Of a DNA stretch of 39,898 nucleotides, positions 1 to 9,224 are shown piece after piece. Origin of the DNA: a virus. Positions within the stretch are counted from its first letter, which is position 1; each line of letters opens with the position of its first letter. The stretch is taken from positions 1 through 39,898 of IMG/VR virus record IMGVR_UViG_3300037493_001559; one strand, given 5' to 3'. The position numbers were made by a program, and so were the translations under genes. The notes below the pieces were generated by a model that was not told the DNA's origin, searched no databases, and was given only the letters and a program-made list of their open reading frames with translations.

Positions 1-153
1 CTCAACCTGCGCTGCTGCGATGAGTGTAGGGTCAACCTTTGCAGTCGTTAGTCTTGTTATATCATCTAACATAACCGATTCGGTAATGATGTCGAACTTA
101 GTCGGAATATTCCACTTAGGTTGCATTATTCGTAGTTGCTCAGAGGTTACTAA
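1..153. repeat. Terminal overlap, left copy (153 bp, repeats 39746-39898)
   Basis: Bases 1-153 are the same as 39746-39898 except for position 127 (T) against 39872 (C). The repeat lies wholly inside the portal reading frame, and joining the ends restores one uninterrupted portal gene. This fits an assembly overlap of a circularly permuted or circularised genome better than a biological direct terminal repeat, although the sequence alone cannot exclude the latter. The mismatch changes a portal codon (ATA Ile in this copy, ATG Met in the right copy), so it is either strain variation or a read error. Confidence 0.95.
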
Positions 154-1431
154 CTTCTTGTAACGATATAATGAACATATATATCCTATCTTAATCCCCG
201 CCGTTACGATGTCCTCCGCTACTGAGTAGGCGAAGTTATTGGTTTCCTCTCTATCGGTAGCCTTTGCCACGCCAGACTGAGCGAGTGGCGACTGCGATAA
301 GAACTCCATGTTGATAGCCGACAATGCCCGATAGATATTATCATCAAACATCTGATTGATAATATTCATCATCTCCGTTGACTTAGTAATATATCCTACG
401 GGAGGATTCGGTAACTGTTCATCGCCCGTATTAGGTCGTCTGATAGTTACGTGTTCAAATGGATTTAATGGTAGTGATCCTTTTCCCTTACATTCAGGAC
501 ATTTCGTCGGTAATGAATTAGGCATTGCTATTTGTCCCAAACCCGAGCATAATTTACAGTCGGTAGCCTCGTAGCTATACATCGTTGAGTGAACGTGTTG
601 AACGAACTCAGCAACGCCATCAGAGTAAATGTTAACTGCATCATTGAGGTTAGGCAACATTGCCGATACCCTTGTTTCATACTCTGTATATTCAGCCTCT
701 TCATCCATTATAATCGCTCCAATCTCAAAGGCGGGTAATAGCCCTAAGTCGTGATTGATGTTGACTTTCTCAGTATAGATGTCATTCGGTGAAGTCTGCC
801 ATACCTCGATGTATTGCATATCGGTATAAATGGCATAGCGTTTCCCTTCATGCTCAACCTTATTATAGATATACTTGTACTCTTCTAGCTCTTGTACTAA
901 GTACTGATTTTCTACAAAGTCAATCACCTCATCGCATGGTATAACCTTTGCCGTAGGTTGATAGTATTCATTGTCAGCTACCGCCCAAGTGATAGGCTTC
1001 ACCACACAGACTCCACCCGCATCAATCAAATATTGACGTAGATAAACCTTGCTGAGCCATGATTCAAGGCTACCATACTTAGGGTGTTTATGGAAAAGAT
1101 ACTGATATATTGAATCTTCTTCCTTAATCTTTGGTATCATCTCGCCCGACTTGATGAACCAATCCTGCGATCGGAATATCTTTTGCAACGAGCCATAGAC
1201 TTTCATCGTAGGTGCTTTCGTTATCGCTTGATATACCGCCTCTCGCCAATCTTGTATTTGTTTCTCTTCGGCAGGACGTTTCCGAGTGATTAACTTCTTG
1301 GGAAACCTCCCGCAAAAGTGCCATTCGTGTTGCTCTCGTTGGTCGTTATAGTCGGCATAGTAATCTCTTCTCTTCGGATTTGATTTCGATAAGTATGGTT
1401 TTATGAATTGTATTGCGTTTGTGATTTTCAC
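1..1431 (-). CDS. Portal protein, N-terminal 477 residues (continues at 39745)
   Basis: The frame opens with GTG at 1431, two bases after the stop of the preceding glycosyltransferase gene, runs without a stop to base 1, and continues in the same frame at 39745-39458, giving 572 aa after circularisation. Size, mixed alpha/beta sequence and the next gene (MuF-like head protein) identify it as the dodecameric portal at the capsid vertex through which DNA is packaged. Odd feature: residues 292-314 hold two CxxCxGxG motifs (Cys292/295 and Cys311/314), the repeat of the DnaJ zinc-binding domain, which I do not know from ordinary portals. There is no good SD; AGAGG abuts the GTG. The next in-frame ATG would cut off the conserved N-terminus, so GTG is preferred. 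Confidence 0.85.
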   Translation of the reverse strand, partial: MKITNAIQFIKPYLSKSNPKRRDYYADYNDQREQHEWHFCGRFPKKLITRKRPAEEKQIQDWREAVYQAITKAPTMKVYGSLQKIFRSQDWFIKSGEMIPKIKEEDSIYQYLFHKHPKYGSLESWLSKVYLRQYLIDAGGVCVVKPITWAVADNEYYQPTAKVIPCDEVIDFVENQYLVQELEEYKYIYNKVEHEGKRYAIYTDMQYIEVWQTSPNDIYTEKVNINHDLGLLPAFEIGAIIMDEEAEYTEYETRVSAMLPNLNDAVNIYSDGVAEFVQHVHSTMYSYEATDCKLCSGLGQIAMPNSLPTKCPECKGKGSLPLNPFEHVTIRRPNTGDEQLPNPPVGYITKSTEMMNIINQMFDDNIYRALSAINMEFLSQSPLAQSGVAKATDREETNNFAYSVAEDIVTAGIKIGYICSLYRYKKLVTSEQLRIMQPKWNIPTKFDIITESVMLDDITRLTTAKVDPTLIAAAQVE

Positions 1432-1433
1432 CT

Positions 1434-2243
1434 CTAAATGGTTTTACGTTCTTTTAACACTCTTGATTTTGCACGTAGCGTAAAAGTATGTACCCCCGTT
1501 TTCTGTTGGTAATACTTAACCATTTCATTGTATATCTTAGTCGTCTTAGGTGGTATTACATTACCTCCGATAGATAGGATATAAAATTTATTGTAAATAT
1601 CAACATTTTTAAGATTAACACCACTAACATACTCCCAATAACTTGGCATAAACGTATCAATGGTATCGAATTTCTTAATCGTTGCAATCGTTAGTGAAGG
1701 TTCATCGGGCTGACCGTTGGAGAAACGTTGATACCAACACTTATTAGGTAACTCAGCGTATATCGCCCTCGCTGATTCAAAGATGTCGGTACTCTCGAAG
1801 TATATAAGTTCACTTGATAGGTCGTACCATTTGGTCAAGTCAAACTCTTTCTTAATGTGCTCCACTTGCACGAAATCCGACTTGTTAGATTCACCTCTGC
1901 AAATCATCTTGAACTCAGTCCCTTCAAGTTCATTCATTAAGTCGAGTACGTTCTTGTATGGCGAACATAAGGTATCAGCATCTAATAACAATGTCTGTTC
2001 GTATGGTGTTAACTTATCCGCCCATAACTTAGCCTCTACGTACGAGCCTGATGAATAGTATTCCTTCGGGCATACGATACGTTTATGAAAGGCGAACTTT
2101 TGCCCTGCATTAATCTCTGTTAAATTGTCTGAATGAATTAACGTAATATTCACATCTGACGTTGCTCGGATAGATGCAGCGAGGTTAACGGCATACTCTA
2201 CGTATAGCGGATTACCTAATGCAACTATTAATACCCCTTTCAT
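1434..2243 (-). CDS. Glycosyltransferase, GT-A fold (GT8-like)
   Basis: The 269-aa protein starts with a Rossmann-like strand (MKGVLIVALGNPLYVEYAVN) and carries LLLDADTL near residues 86-93, the DxD motif that binds Mn2+ and the nucleotide sugar in GT-A enzymes. A later PDEPSLTIA segment resembles the acceptor-side motif of GT8/glycogenin-like enzymes. It would transfer a sugar to an unknown acceptor in the cytoplasm. It is placed between a tail-tip gene (4-bp overlap with its end) and the portal (2-bp gap), inside the late structural operon, so a virion protein is a plausible acceptor (inference). It is distant from the other glycosyltransferases at 13.2-15.7 kb. Confidence 0.7.
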   Translation of the reverse strand: MKGVLIVALGNPLYVEYAVNLAASIRATSDVNITLIHSDNLTEINAGQKFAFHKRIVCPKEYYSSGSYVEAKLWADKLTPYEQTLLLDADTLCSPYKNVLDLMNELEGTEFKMICRGESNKSDFVQVEHIKKEFDLTKWYDLSSELIYFESTDIFESARAIYAELPNKCWYQRFSNGQPDEPSLTIATIKKFDTIDTFMPSYWEYVSGVNLKNVDIYNKFYILSIGGNVIPPKTTKIYNEMVKYYQQKTGVHTFTLRAKSRVLKERKTI

Positions 2244-3766
2244 CGGTTATATAGTGTATTTATTTTATCTTGAATCTCAATCTGAATCTGAGCCGTATTA
2301 CTCTTTCCATTAGCCTCCCATAGCGGATCATAGTCATTGATAGGCACGAAGTACTCAATGCCACCCATCATGAACGTATCGCAGTTTACTTGTAGTCGTA
2401 GTGTATCGTGTGCATTCTCATCTATGAAGTCAACCCATAATAACTTAGTCTTTTCAGTTCTTACGTACGGCTTTCGCTTACTTCCAATCGGTAATGAATA
2501 GTCATCCCCATCGTTAGAGTACTTCGGATTGATACGGAATACGGGCAGTCGTTGACCTAATGAGAACGAACTATTGGTGAACTCAAAGCCGAAAGCCTCC
2601 CCTTCACACGTTGCTGATATGTATTTCGTTTTCTCGAATCCAGATGCTGAGTAGTTGATACGGTTCACTTGCGTAGTCGTTGAACTACCACCGCAATACT
2701 CAGTAAATTCAATGTAATAGCAGCCCGTAGGCAATGCAATCTGACCTAATAGGTAGGCAACATTGTCTAAAGATACACACCATGATAAGCGGTCTTTATA
2801 ACATATAATCGGATTAATAGAACTTGTAATATCGTAGCCATTAGATACTGATGTGCCTGTTGAGTTCTTGATAACGAAAATACCCGTTTGGATTGGTGTA
2901 AGATCGTAAATCTCAATATCAGAGATACACCCATCAAAGTTCGATGAAGGGGTGATACAAATCTTGCCATCACCACCTGAATCATTCTGAATGTATAATG
3001 TGAAATCCCCGTTTGATGTTACCGATTCGGTTGCTCCGAAGTTATCAATACCATCACTTGACGACTTCATGAATACACTTCCTACCGTTCGGTTATATAC
3101 CTTGAACTTAATCTGATAGTATGAACTTGCGAAAAAGAAATTGCTTAATGATAGTATCGGATTAGTCGATCCATCGCCATGACAAAACGATTTTAGCGTA
3201 TCGTCATAGCTCCATCCCGTTATTGATTCAAATTCCGCCGAGTAAAGACATATTTTTATATTGCTAAATACTACATCATTGGTAGCGGTGAATACTAACT
3301 GATATCCTCCACCGTTGTAAGTGAAGTATATCGTTTTATCGCCCGTATCAGTGAAATAATATGAGAATAGCGGATCAGGCGCACCCAAGTAAACGGATAG
3401 ATAGTCGTTATTTGAAGTAATCGTAAATTCTAATTTATATACTTGACCGACTGTTAATGATGTTGTATCACCTATTAAATCCGACTGTACGCCTCCCGTA
3501 TGAGTAGCCGTAGCACTCCCTACCATCCATCCTGTACCCTCAGTCCAACCAGTATTAGTATTCAAAGTAGCATCAAAACTAGCTACATCATCAGTGCAAC
3601 CGAATAGTGGCAATAGGTTCTCGCCACATGGTGTCATTTTAATTTGCACACATAACGGATCTGATTCTTGTAATAATATATCCCACGCCTTGTTATCGTT
3701 GTTTAATCTCGATTGAGAATCATCAACGAACTTAACGGGCTGATTTGGTATAAATTCTAATCCCAT
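2240..3766 (-). CDS. Tail-tip / baseplate structural protein (508 aa)
   Basis: The gene follows the 654-aa tail protein directly and overlaps the next glycosyltransferase by 4 bp. The N-terminal part (VKFVDDSQSRLNNDNKAWDI) and the Gly/Ser/Thr/Asn-rich, beta-strand-rich middle look like jelly-roll or carbohydrate-binding modules of phage tail tips. No catalytic motif is visible. Order after tape measure and a large tail protein suggests a tail-tip or receptor-contact protein. Function is inferred from position and composition only. Confidence 0.6.
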   Translation of the reverse strand: MGLEFIPNQPVKFVDDSQSRLNNDNKAWDILLQESDPLCVQIKMTPCGENLLPLFGCTDDVASFDATLNTNTGWTEGTGWMVGSATATHTGGVQSDLIGDTTSLTVGQVYKLEFTITSNNDYLSVYLGAPDPLFSYYFTDTGDKTIYFTYNGGGYQLVFTATNDVVFSNIKICLYSAEFESITGWSYDDTLKSFCHGDGSTNPILSLSNFFFASSYYQIKFKVYNRTVGSVFMKSSSDGIDNFGATESVTSNGDFTLYIQNDSGGDGKICITPSSNFDGCISDIEIYDLTPIQTGIFVIKNSTGTSVSNGYDITSSINPIICYKDRLSWCVSLDNVAYLLGQIALPTGCYYIEFTEYCGGSSTTTQVNRINYSASGFEKTKYISATCEGEAFGFEFTNSSFSLGQRLPVFRINPKYSNDGDDYSLPIGSKRKPYVRTEKTKLLWVDFIDENAHDTLRLQVNCDTFMMGGIEYFVPINDYDPLWEANGKSNTAQIQIEIQDKINTLYNR

Positions 3767-5731
3767 TTATTTTGCACCTCCATTTGCTTGACTATTTTTA
3801 TCGCTTATCAACTTAACAGTTGCCATTCCTGACTGTTGATTCCTCTTGATCTCTGATACCCAACCATAGCGGACATTAGAAGGACCGGAATAGAACTTGT
3901 ATGAGTTAAGCGGATTTGCTAATATGTATTCCCATTGCCCTTTCGTCAACGGGTACTGAAATTCATGAATAAAGATAGGGTAATCGTTCGGGTCATAGGT
4001 CTGATATGTGCCGCCTCCGATAGTGTTATCGTAGCATCCGAAGTAAGTATTAACGGCTCTAATAGTGTAGTCAATATCTCCCGAAACGAATACATTCTTA
4101 GTGATTTTAATCTGAACCGTATCCCCAGTATTGAGTGTTATCGTTCGTTTACCACCGATGTCAGTAGTTCCAAGTGTAGCAAATGAGTAATATCCGATAT
4201 TTAATGATGATATGAAGTTGGGGGTAAAGATGTCGTAATCACGAATGAATGTACCCGTACTATCATATCTCGATAGTTGAATTTGCCAATATACGATAGG
4301 CAATGAAGATAGTGCAGTTACTTCAATTCGTACGTTTGCCTCGAATGAGAATCTTCCGTAATTAGAGGCGGTAAACTTATATGTACTATTGTTATAACTT
4401 CCACTAATGTCGAATATCTCGTTAGGGAATCCCGAAGGATTGAATACATCATTACCACTTGATAAATAACTTTGATCTGTACCTAAGAATGCCTTAAATG
4501 TACCATCCCCGACATCACCTAATACAGATACTATATTAGAAGGTACTGCGCCCAATAACCTTTCCGCTATACTTTCATTTCTTAGATTTTGATTATAGAA
4601 ATAAAATGGTGGGGTGTCGCCAAAAGTATTCAGTTGAATAGCATTGCCTAATGAAGCTGTTACATAGGTAGTTTCGATTAAAAATAAATCCTCATCATTG
4701 CCATTATCTAAATTCTCAGCTACATTCTGAATTACATTTGAGGACGTTATCCAATCCGTTTTTAAGTCTAATACCTTATCAATATTGCACTCATATTGCA
4801 TCGGATATTCCTCAGTGTTGAAGCCTAAGAATAAAACTAACTCAGGGAAAGCTACCGTAAGTGCATCACTATTAATTGCCCCTTGCCCGAACTTAATCTT
4901 AGAGTATAACTTCTCCTGATCGAATCTTGTTTTGATCTGATTAATATCTGAGAACTCAACCGCTGATGTGCCCTTATAGAAATAGTCTTTAGCCTCAATT
5001 CGGATAACTGGATTATTAAACGGGTCTTCAATGACGAATCCAATCGGGATACGCTTATTTATCTCGTCGAATAACTCAGAAAAGCTAAACGGTGTCAGTT
5101 GCGGGCCATCGGGTGTTAATGGCAAGTACTCCCGAATCTTACGCCCCGTAGTTATCATCAAACCCGCCCAATCACCACCTACCCCGAAGGTATCAGAGGC
5201 GAAGATAACGCTATTGTCAGTCATGTAGCCTATAAGGAATTTAAATGCATCATACACTCGATGACCATAGATATAACGTGCTATCGTTATCCCTGTATTG
5301 ACATCGTCAAAGATTGAGAAGTAATTACCCGCCTTTGCTAATGTTTCGCCATTCTTAGTCCTCGTACCTCGTAGGTAAGGCTTCAATGATTTATTATTAT
5401 TAATCTTTGCGTAGAAGGAATTATCTTGAATCTTGATAGTAATCTGATTCTTTAACTCATCAATCACCCAATCACTAACAAATGAAAATCCCGAAAATGC
5501 CTGAGTAGGAACGCCCTCACTCGTAGTATCAAATATGTCAATCTTTACCTTGCCACAAAAACCCTCATTGACCTTTGCCAATAGATATTGATAGCCGTCA
5601 TTGTCGAACGTAAATGAACCTTCTACCAATAGCAATACGCCTCCGATAGCCTCATCACGTCTTAATGTCGGCTCAATCTCAAACCAATTAATAGGCGGAT
5701 TCACTTCGGTATTATCTATCCAAAATATCAT
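3767..5731 (-). CDS. Large tail protein, distal tail / tail-hub candidate (654 aa)
   Basis: The start codon shares one base with the tape-measure stop (TGATG), so the two genes are translationally coupled. Starting with MIFWIDNTEVNPPINWFEIE, the N-terminal 300 residues look like a Dit/hub-type region, and the rest is beta-rich. In siphoviruses the genes right after the tape measure encode the distal tail protein and the tail-associated lysin/hub; this gene holds that place. I see no peptidase or lysozyme motif, so a lytic role is not supported. Confidence 0.65.
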   Translation of the reverse strand: MIFWIDNTEVNPPINWFEIEPTLRRDEAIGGVLLLVEGSFTFDNDGYQYLLAKVNEGFCGKVKIDIFDTTSEGVPTQAFSGFSFVSDWVIDELKNQITIKIQDNSFYAKINNNKSLKPYLRGTRTKNGETLAKAGNYFSIFDDVNTGITIARYIYGHRVYDAFKFLIGYMTDNSVIFASDTFGVGGDWAGLMITTGRKIREYLPLTPDGPQLTPFSFSELFDEINKRIPIGFVIEDPFNNPVIRIEAKDYFYKGTSAVEFSDINQIKTRFDQEKLYSKIKFGQGAINSDALTVAFPELVLFLGFNTEEYPMQYECNIDKVLDLKTDWITSSNVIQNVAENLDNGNDEDLFLIETTYVTASLGNAIQLNTFGDTPPFYFYNQNLRNESIAERLLGAVPSNIVSVLGDVGDGTFKAFLGTDQSYLSSGNDVFNPSGFPNEIFDISGSYNNSTYKFTASNYGRFSFEANVRIEVTALSSLPIVYWQIQLSRYDSTGTFIRDYDIFTPNFISSLNIGYYSFATLGTTDIGGKRTITLNTGDTVQIKITKNVFVSGDIDYTIRAVNTYFGCYDNTIGGGTYQTYDPNDYPIFIHEFQYPLTKGQWEYILANPLNSYKFYSGPSNVRYGWVSEIKRNQQSGMATVKLISDKNSQANGGAK

Positions 5732-7731
5732 CAGTTTTTACGGGGGTCGTAATTGTTTTGTATCGCCTGACCTATCCTATTCGCAAGATAGTCAGCATTT
5801 GACAAAGTTACTTTTTTATTGCCTTTCATCGAACTTACAAGCATTGAAATATCAACATTGTCGGATTGTTTTTTACCGCTCATCCGATCACGTACAAAGC
5901 CGTTTAACTCATCGGGTGATATTAGTTTCTTATACAATGCCGATAGTGTCGGATAATAGGCTCTCGTTGTTCGTGCTGGTATAATAGCCTCTTCGGATGC
6001 TACCCATGCAAGTTGATTGTCATTACCTGTATACGTCCCCGCAAATTGTGGCAACTTTCCTTGATTGAACTTCGGTAATGGTCGGGAGATAATGGCAGCA
6101 AGTTGAAGCGTGCCTAATATCGAAGCGGAAGCAACGGCAAAAGGAACGGCACTTGCAGGTTTAGTGTTCAAGGCATTTAATATTGCGCCCGCCAATGATA
6201 GCGTAGCTTGGAAGATAGCCATTTCCTTCTCCTCCTTTGCTGCCTTAATCTTAATTACTCTTAGCTTATCTTGATACTGCTTTTCGCTAATAATGCCTGT
6301 ATCTTTTTCTTTCTGTAGCTGCTCAATTCTCGCATCAGTATTCTGACGATTCATTGTGCTTATTGAATTGCCAAAAGCGGATAATATGCCAAATTCATCA
6401 GACAACTGTTTTATCCTTTTTTGGGAAATCTCATCTTCTTCAAGTTGTTCATCCTTGCGTAACTTCTTTTTTAATAAAGCAAGTTCAAGTTCCAATTCAG
6501 ATGAATCCTTGTTAAACTTCTTAGCTATACCTATCTTCTCCTCTACGGCAGCCATCTCGGCTACTATATCCGCCTGTATTAACTCATGCTTATTATCGAA
6601 CTGCAAGTTGTCCGCCTTAATACGTACTTGTAATGCCTTATCAATAGCCGATGTTTGATCGTTGAACTCTTGATCGAATTGAGCCTTCAAGGCAGCACGT
6701 GAAGCATTGGCAGTATCAACTACTTGCTGCGCTCTCTTCAATTCCGCTACCGTAGCAGCATCAATAGCATTTTTCAATTGCTCTTTAATCAGCAATTCAT
6801 CCCGCCCTAATTGATTAATATCTTGTTGTAGCTTATATCCGTACTTGGTATCCTTTAGCCTATTGAATAGTCGTACTGTGTATTCCTTTTCAACCCCTAA
6901 CTGCGATAATCGCAACTTCAATAATGCTACATCAGATGCACCTTGTTCTTTGGTTAACGCTAAGTTATCGGCTTGTATTTTTTTGAACTCTGAGAACTTA
7001 GCAAGTTGATTCTCTATCAACTCACCAATGGCATCACTCGCCTCCTGTGCTGCATCACGTGTCAGATAAAAATAACCCGCAATGGCTGCAATAGCCACTA
7101 CTGCAATACCTAAAGCATTCGATGATATGGCAGCACTAAAACCCTTCGCTGCTACTGTTCCTTCTACTTCGGCAGCCGTTAGCGCCTCCTGCGCAACGGT
7201 AGTACTTGTCAATAACAATCGTAAATTCTTTAGCGCATCACCCATAGATAATACGCTATTGATACCCATTGTTAAGTTCAATGCACCTTGCAACTTTCTT
7301 GCGATCTCTTCGGCTTCCTTACTCGTACCTCCAAATAGCTGAATAGCACCCGTAACACCTTGAACCGCTCCGATAGTACTACCTAATACTTGATTGAAGG
7401 CGGTGAACTTAGCCTCTGGGTTTAACGCCTTAACTCGATCGTTGAAGTCGCTCATTTCCTCCCGTAAGTTAGCTACCCTTTGCGCCGCCTTATTCGCTTG
7501 TACGCTATTCTCCCCGAACTTCTGAGCCAATACCGTAGCCTCCGTAGTAGCCTCTTTTATCTGAGTCTTTAACGACTTAAATGAGGCATCCGCCTTAGTA
7601 GTCGCCTTCTGAATATTCTCATATTCCTTAACTACCCCCGCTGATACCTTTTGCGTTTCTACCAATACTTGATTCATTTCCTTTAGTGAGGAAGCGTCAG
7701 ATGTTATTTTAACTACTATATTCTCAGACAT
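5731..7731 (-). CDS. Tail tape measure protein (666 aa)
   Basis: Long alpha-helical and coiled-coil protein with Ala/Lys/Glu/Gln-rich N-terminal part, a hydrophobic stretch around residues 205-222 (NALGIAVVAIAAIAGYFYL), more coiled coil up to about 500, and a second hydrophobic helix pair near 505-555. This is the build of tape measure proteins, which set tail length and reach the host membrane during ejection. By the usual rule of about 1.5 angstrom per residue, 666 aa would give a tail near 100 nm (inference). It lies right after the tail chaperone genes, the canonical position. The start ATG overlaps the end of the frameshifted chaperone by 8 bp. Confidence 0.88.
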   Translation of the reverse strand: MSENIVVKITSDASSLKEMNQVLVETQKVSAGVVKEYENIQKATTKADASFKSLKTQIKEATTEATVLAQKFGENSVQANKAAQRVANLREEMSDFNDRVKALNPEAKFTAFNQVLGSTIGAVQGVTGAIQLFGGTSKEAEEIARKLQGALNLTMGINSVLSMGDALKNLRLLLTSTTVAQEALTAAEVEGTVAAKGFSAAISSNALGIAVVAIAAIAGYFYLTRDAAQEASDAIGELIENQLAKFSEFKKIQADNLALTKEQGASDVALLKLRLSQLGVEKEYTVRLFNRLKDTKYGYKLQQDINQLGRDELLIKEQLKNAIDAATVAELKRAQQVVDTANASRAALKAQFDQEFNDQTSAIDKALQVRIKADNLQFDNKHELIQADIVAEMAAVEEKIGIAKKFNKDSSELELELALLKKKLRKDEQLEEDEISQKRIKQLSDEFGILSAFGNSISTMNRQNTDARIEQLQKEKDTGIISEKQYQDKLRVIKIKAAKEEKEMAIFQATLSLAGAILNALNTKPASAVPFAVASASILGTLQLAAIISRPLPKFNQGKLPQFAGTYTGNDNQLAWVASEEAIIPARTTRAYYPTLSALYKKLISPDELNGFVRDRMSGKKQSDNVDISMLVSSMKGNKKVTLSNADYLANRIGQAIQNNYDPRKN

Positions 7732-8451
7732 TGTCCGCCTCCTTCATCATGTTTTCAAGTAATAAATAGAACTCGTATAATGTTGTTGTCTTATAATCTA
7801 CCCCGTAATGTTTGCCGATACTCATGCCTAAGACGTAGGCGTTTTCGTCCCGCTTTTGGAAAGAATGCCAGTAATGATCCTCTGTAACATTTCCTCGCTC
7901 AGACCCTGAATTTCCTCGCATATCTTTAAATCGTTCGCCGATAAATTCGGCAAGGGAAACATACTGCGTAAAGGCAGTGGAACATCGCAAAAAAAAACAT
8001 TCTGATCTTTTACCGCTTTCTTCCACCGCTCTGTTTTCTTAGCACAATATATCTGATCGTAAACGTACGGCGATTCATTCTTATCGAAGAACGCTACCCC
8101 CGCCATTTTCCACATAATCTCAGTAGTAGGTACTACCCATTCAATACGCTCTAATCCCTTATTTACTAAGTCAGATACCTTGCTGATGTTGATTTGTCCA
8201 TTCGTACCGCTCAACTCAGCTTGCATCGCCTTGAAGAATTGAATTAAATTATCGTTCGTCATTCTATTTTGCCACTCTTCATATACGGATAAGGCAGCCC
8301 ATCCACGTTCAGTAAACGTACGATAAGAATCCTCTAATGCGTAATATTGCACCCCGTCTAATACGAATGCGGGTGTTATTACGTGTCCTTCCTTGAGTTG
8401 CCAAATAGGCTTTGAATGAAATAGTGATTTAATTTTGTCGAAGATTTTCAT
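7724..8451 (-). CDS. Tail assembly chaperone long form (gpG-T type, predicted -1 frameshift)
   Basis: A second open frame (-1 relative to the 8451-7828 gene) runs on to 7724 and ends just inside the tape measure start. If ribosomes slip -1 on the run of nine T residues at 7997-7989 (GTT TTT TTT T), residues 1-154 of the short form are joined to 88 residues of the second frame, giving about 242 aa. Segments such as HYWHSFQKRDENAYVLG and KHYGVDYKTTTLYEFYLLLE look truly coding. Tail chaperones with a programmed shift directly before the tape measure are a known rule for siphoviruses. The exact slip point is not proven. The second frame also has its own ATG at 8026, so separate initiation is the alternative. 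Confidence 0.65.
7828..8451 (-). CDS. Tail assembly chaperone short form (gpG type, 207 aa)
   Basis: A 207-aa soluble, mostly helical protein coded two genes before the tail-tip module and immediately before the tape measure. The position and the overlapping -1 frame mark it as the short tail chaperone, which coats the tape measure while the tail tube polymerises and is absent from the virion. Residues after V152-F153-F154 are read either in this frame (to 7828) or in the -1 frame. Its start overlaps the preceding 85-aa gene by 23 bp. Confidence 0.6.
   Translation of the reverse strand: MKIFDKIKSLFHSKPIWQLKEGHVITPAFVLDGVQYYALEDSYRTFTERGWAALSVYEEWQNRMTNDNLIQFFKAMQAELSGTNGQINISKVSDLVNKGLERIEWVVPTTEIMWKMAGVAFFDKNESPYVYDQIYCAKKTERWKKAVKDQNVFFCDVPLPLRSMFPLPNLSANDLKICEEIQGLSEEMLQRIITGILSKSGTKTPTS
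7989..7997 (-). promoter_or_regulatory. Slippery T9 site for -1 frameshifting
   Basis: On the minus strand the codons GTT TTT TTT TGC contain nine consecutive T. In the zero frame this reads T TTT TTT, a canonical X XXY YYZ heptamer. After a -1 slip the ribosome would enter the frame that continues to 7724. A downstream stimulatory structure was not resolved by eye. Confidence 0.55.
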
Positions 8452-8686
8452 TGAATAGGTTTGGTAGGTCTATGAATTTATTTGCTCTGTTGAGGTGTTT
8501 GTTTCGCCAATACTCATACGTTTGCTTCTGTCGGCATATCTTAATCTGTTCGTTGCCTCTCTGATACTTATCTTGTAGGCACATATTACAATGGCACCGC
8601 CCTACGAATGTAAATCCGTAGTCCATTAATAGTCCCGTTAAGTCGGTATTAATCCTAGCTCTGATATTCTCTAACGATTCTTGCAA
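8429..8686 (-). CDS. Small Cys-motif protein of the tail region (85 aa)
   Basis: An 85-aa basic protein with the motif CHCNMC around residues 31-36, a likely metal-binding knuckle or disulphide site. It overlaps the preceding 99-aa membrane protein gene by 32 bp and the chaperone start by 23 bp, so it is part of the late operon. The function is unknown; the position suggests a tail assembly or host interaction role. Confidence 0.6.
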   Translation of the reverse strand: MQESLENIRARINTDLTGLLMDYGFTFVGRCHCNMCLQDKYQRGNEQIKICRQKQTYEYWRNKHLNRANKFIDLPNLFNENLRQN

Positions 8687-8954
8687 TGTTGTACGTTATT
8701 AGCGTCATTCCACACAATGAGAGGATATAAGAAGGGTACATTGACCATTCGTATTGACCTCTCATTATGGCGGGGATGAAGAAATAGGTTGAATGAACGG
8801 ATGCCATACAGTAAGGGCATGACCATAACGGCTTAGTAATATACTCAGGCATCTTAGACGTGTATCGCTCAATGAAGTGCAATACCATACCTTGCTCAGT
8901 AGCAAGATTGAAGCCTATGATAGCTAATGAGTTTATTAACAGCAATTCGATCAT
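8655..8954 (-). CDS. Membrane protein with CPYC motif (99 aa)
   Basis: N-terminal hydrophobic segment (residues 3-20), then the motif WSCPYCMASVHS (about 44-55), then one or two more membrane segments (55-92). The CxxC pair sits at the start of a predicted membrane helix. I recognise the layout as a small membrane protein often found among tail genes of Bacteroidetes phages, but no function is established. The start shares one base with the stop of the preceding gene. Confidence 0.6.
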   Translation of the reverse strand: MIELLLINSLAIIGFNLATEQGMVLHFIERYTSKMPEYITKPLWSCPYCMASVHSTYFFIPAIMRGQYEWSMYPSYILSLCGMTLITYNIARIVREYQS

Positions 8955-9220
8955 TATACTAAGGCATATAGTTCAGATACTAAATCTGATAATGTGCTAA
9001 TTGGTGAGCCGTTAAATGTTGTGAGTTCAGATATTGACCTCATTACTATTACGGTCCTCTCTCCATTCTTGATGAAGAACGTACCATCATTATCAACCCC
9101 ACAATATAGGTGAGCGGTTGGTATCATGAATTTACCATCAATACTATCGGGGAATCCCGATAACTCAACTAATAAACTTGATATGTTAGGACTTACTCCT
9201 GCTGTGATTGCTCCTGCCAT
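8954..9220 (-). CDS. Hypothetical small late protein (88 aa)
   Basis: The ATG at 9220 (MAGAITAGVSPN) is preferred over one 24 bases upstream because the upstream gene ends at 9225. The sequence starts with an ITAGVSPNISSLLVE segment and is otherwise soluble. It lies between a tail spike and the chaperones, a region that often holds spike accessory or assembly proteins. No motif is recognised. Confidence 0.5.
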   Translation of the reverse strand: MAGAITAGVSPNISSLLVELSGFPDSIDGKFMIPTAHLYCGVDNDGTFFIKNGERTVIVMRSISELTTFNGSPISTLSDLVSELYALV

Positions 9221-9224
9221 GTGA

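Noticed and set aside
1-153. Biological direct terminal repeat
   Set aside because: The repeat is inside the portal coding frame with one mismatch, so an assembly overlap of a circular map is simpler; not excluded.
1124-1324. 66-aa frame on the minus strand
   Set aside because: It lies out of frame inside the portal gene, which is open over the whole region once the GTG start and the genome join are recognised.
7724-8026. A separate 100-aa gene starting at ATG 8026
   Set aside because: About 200 bp overlap with the chaperone gene, an in-register slippery run, and its end at the tape measure fit a frameshift extension better; independent initiation is kept only as an alternative.
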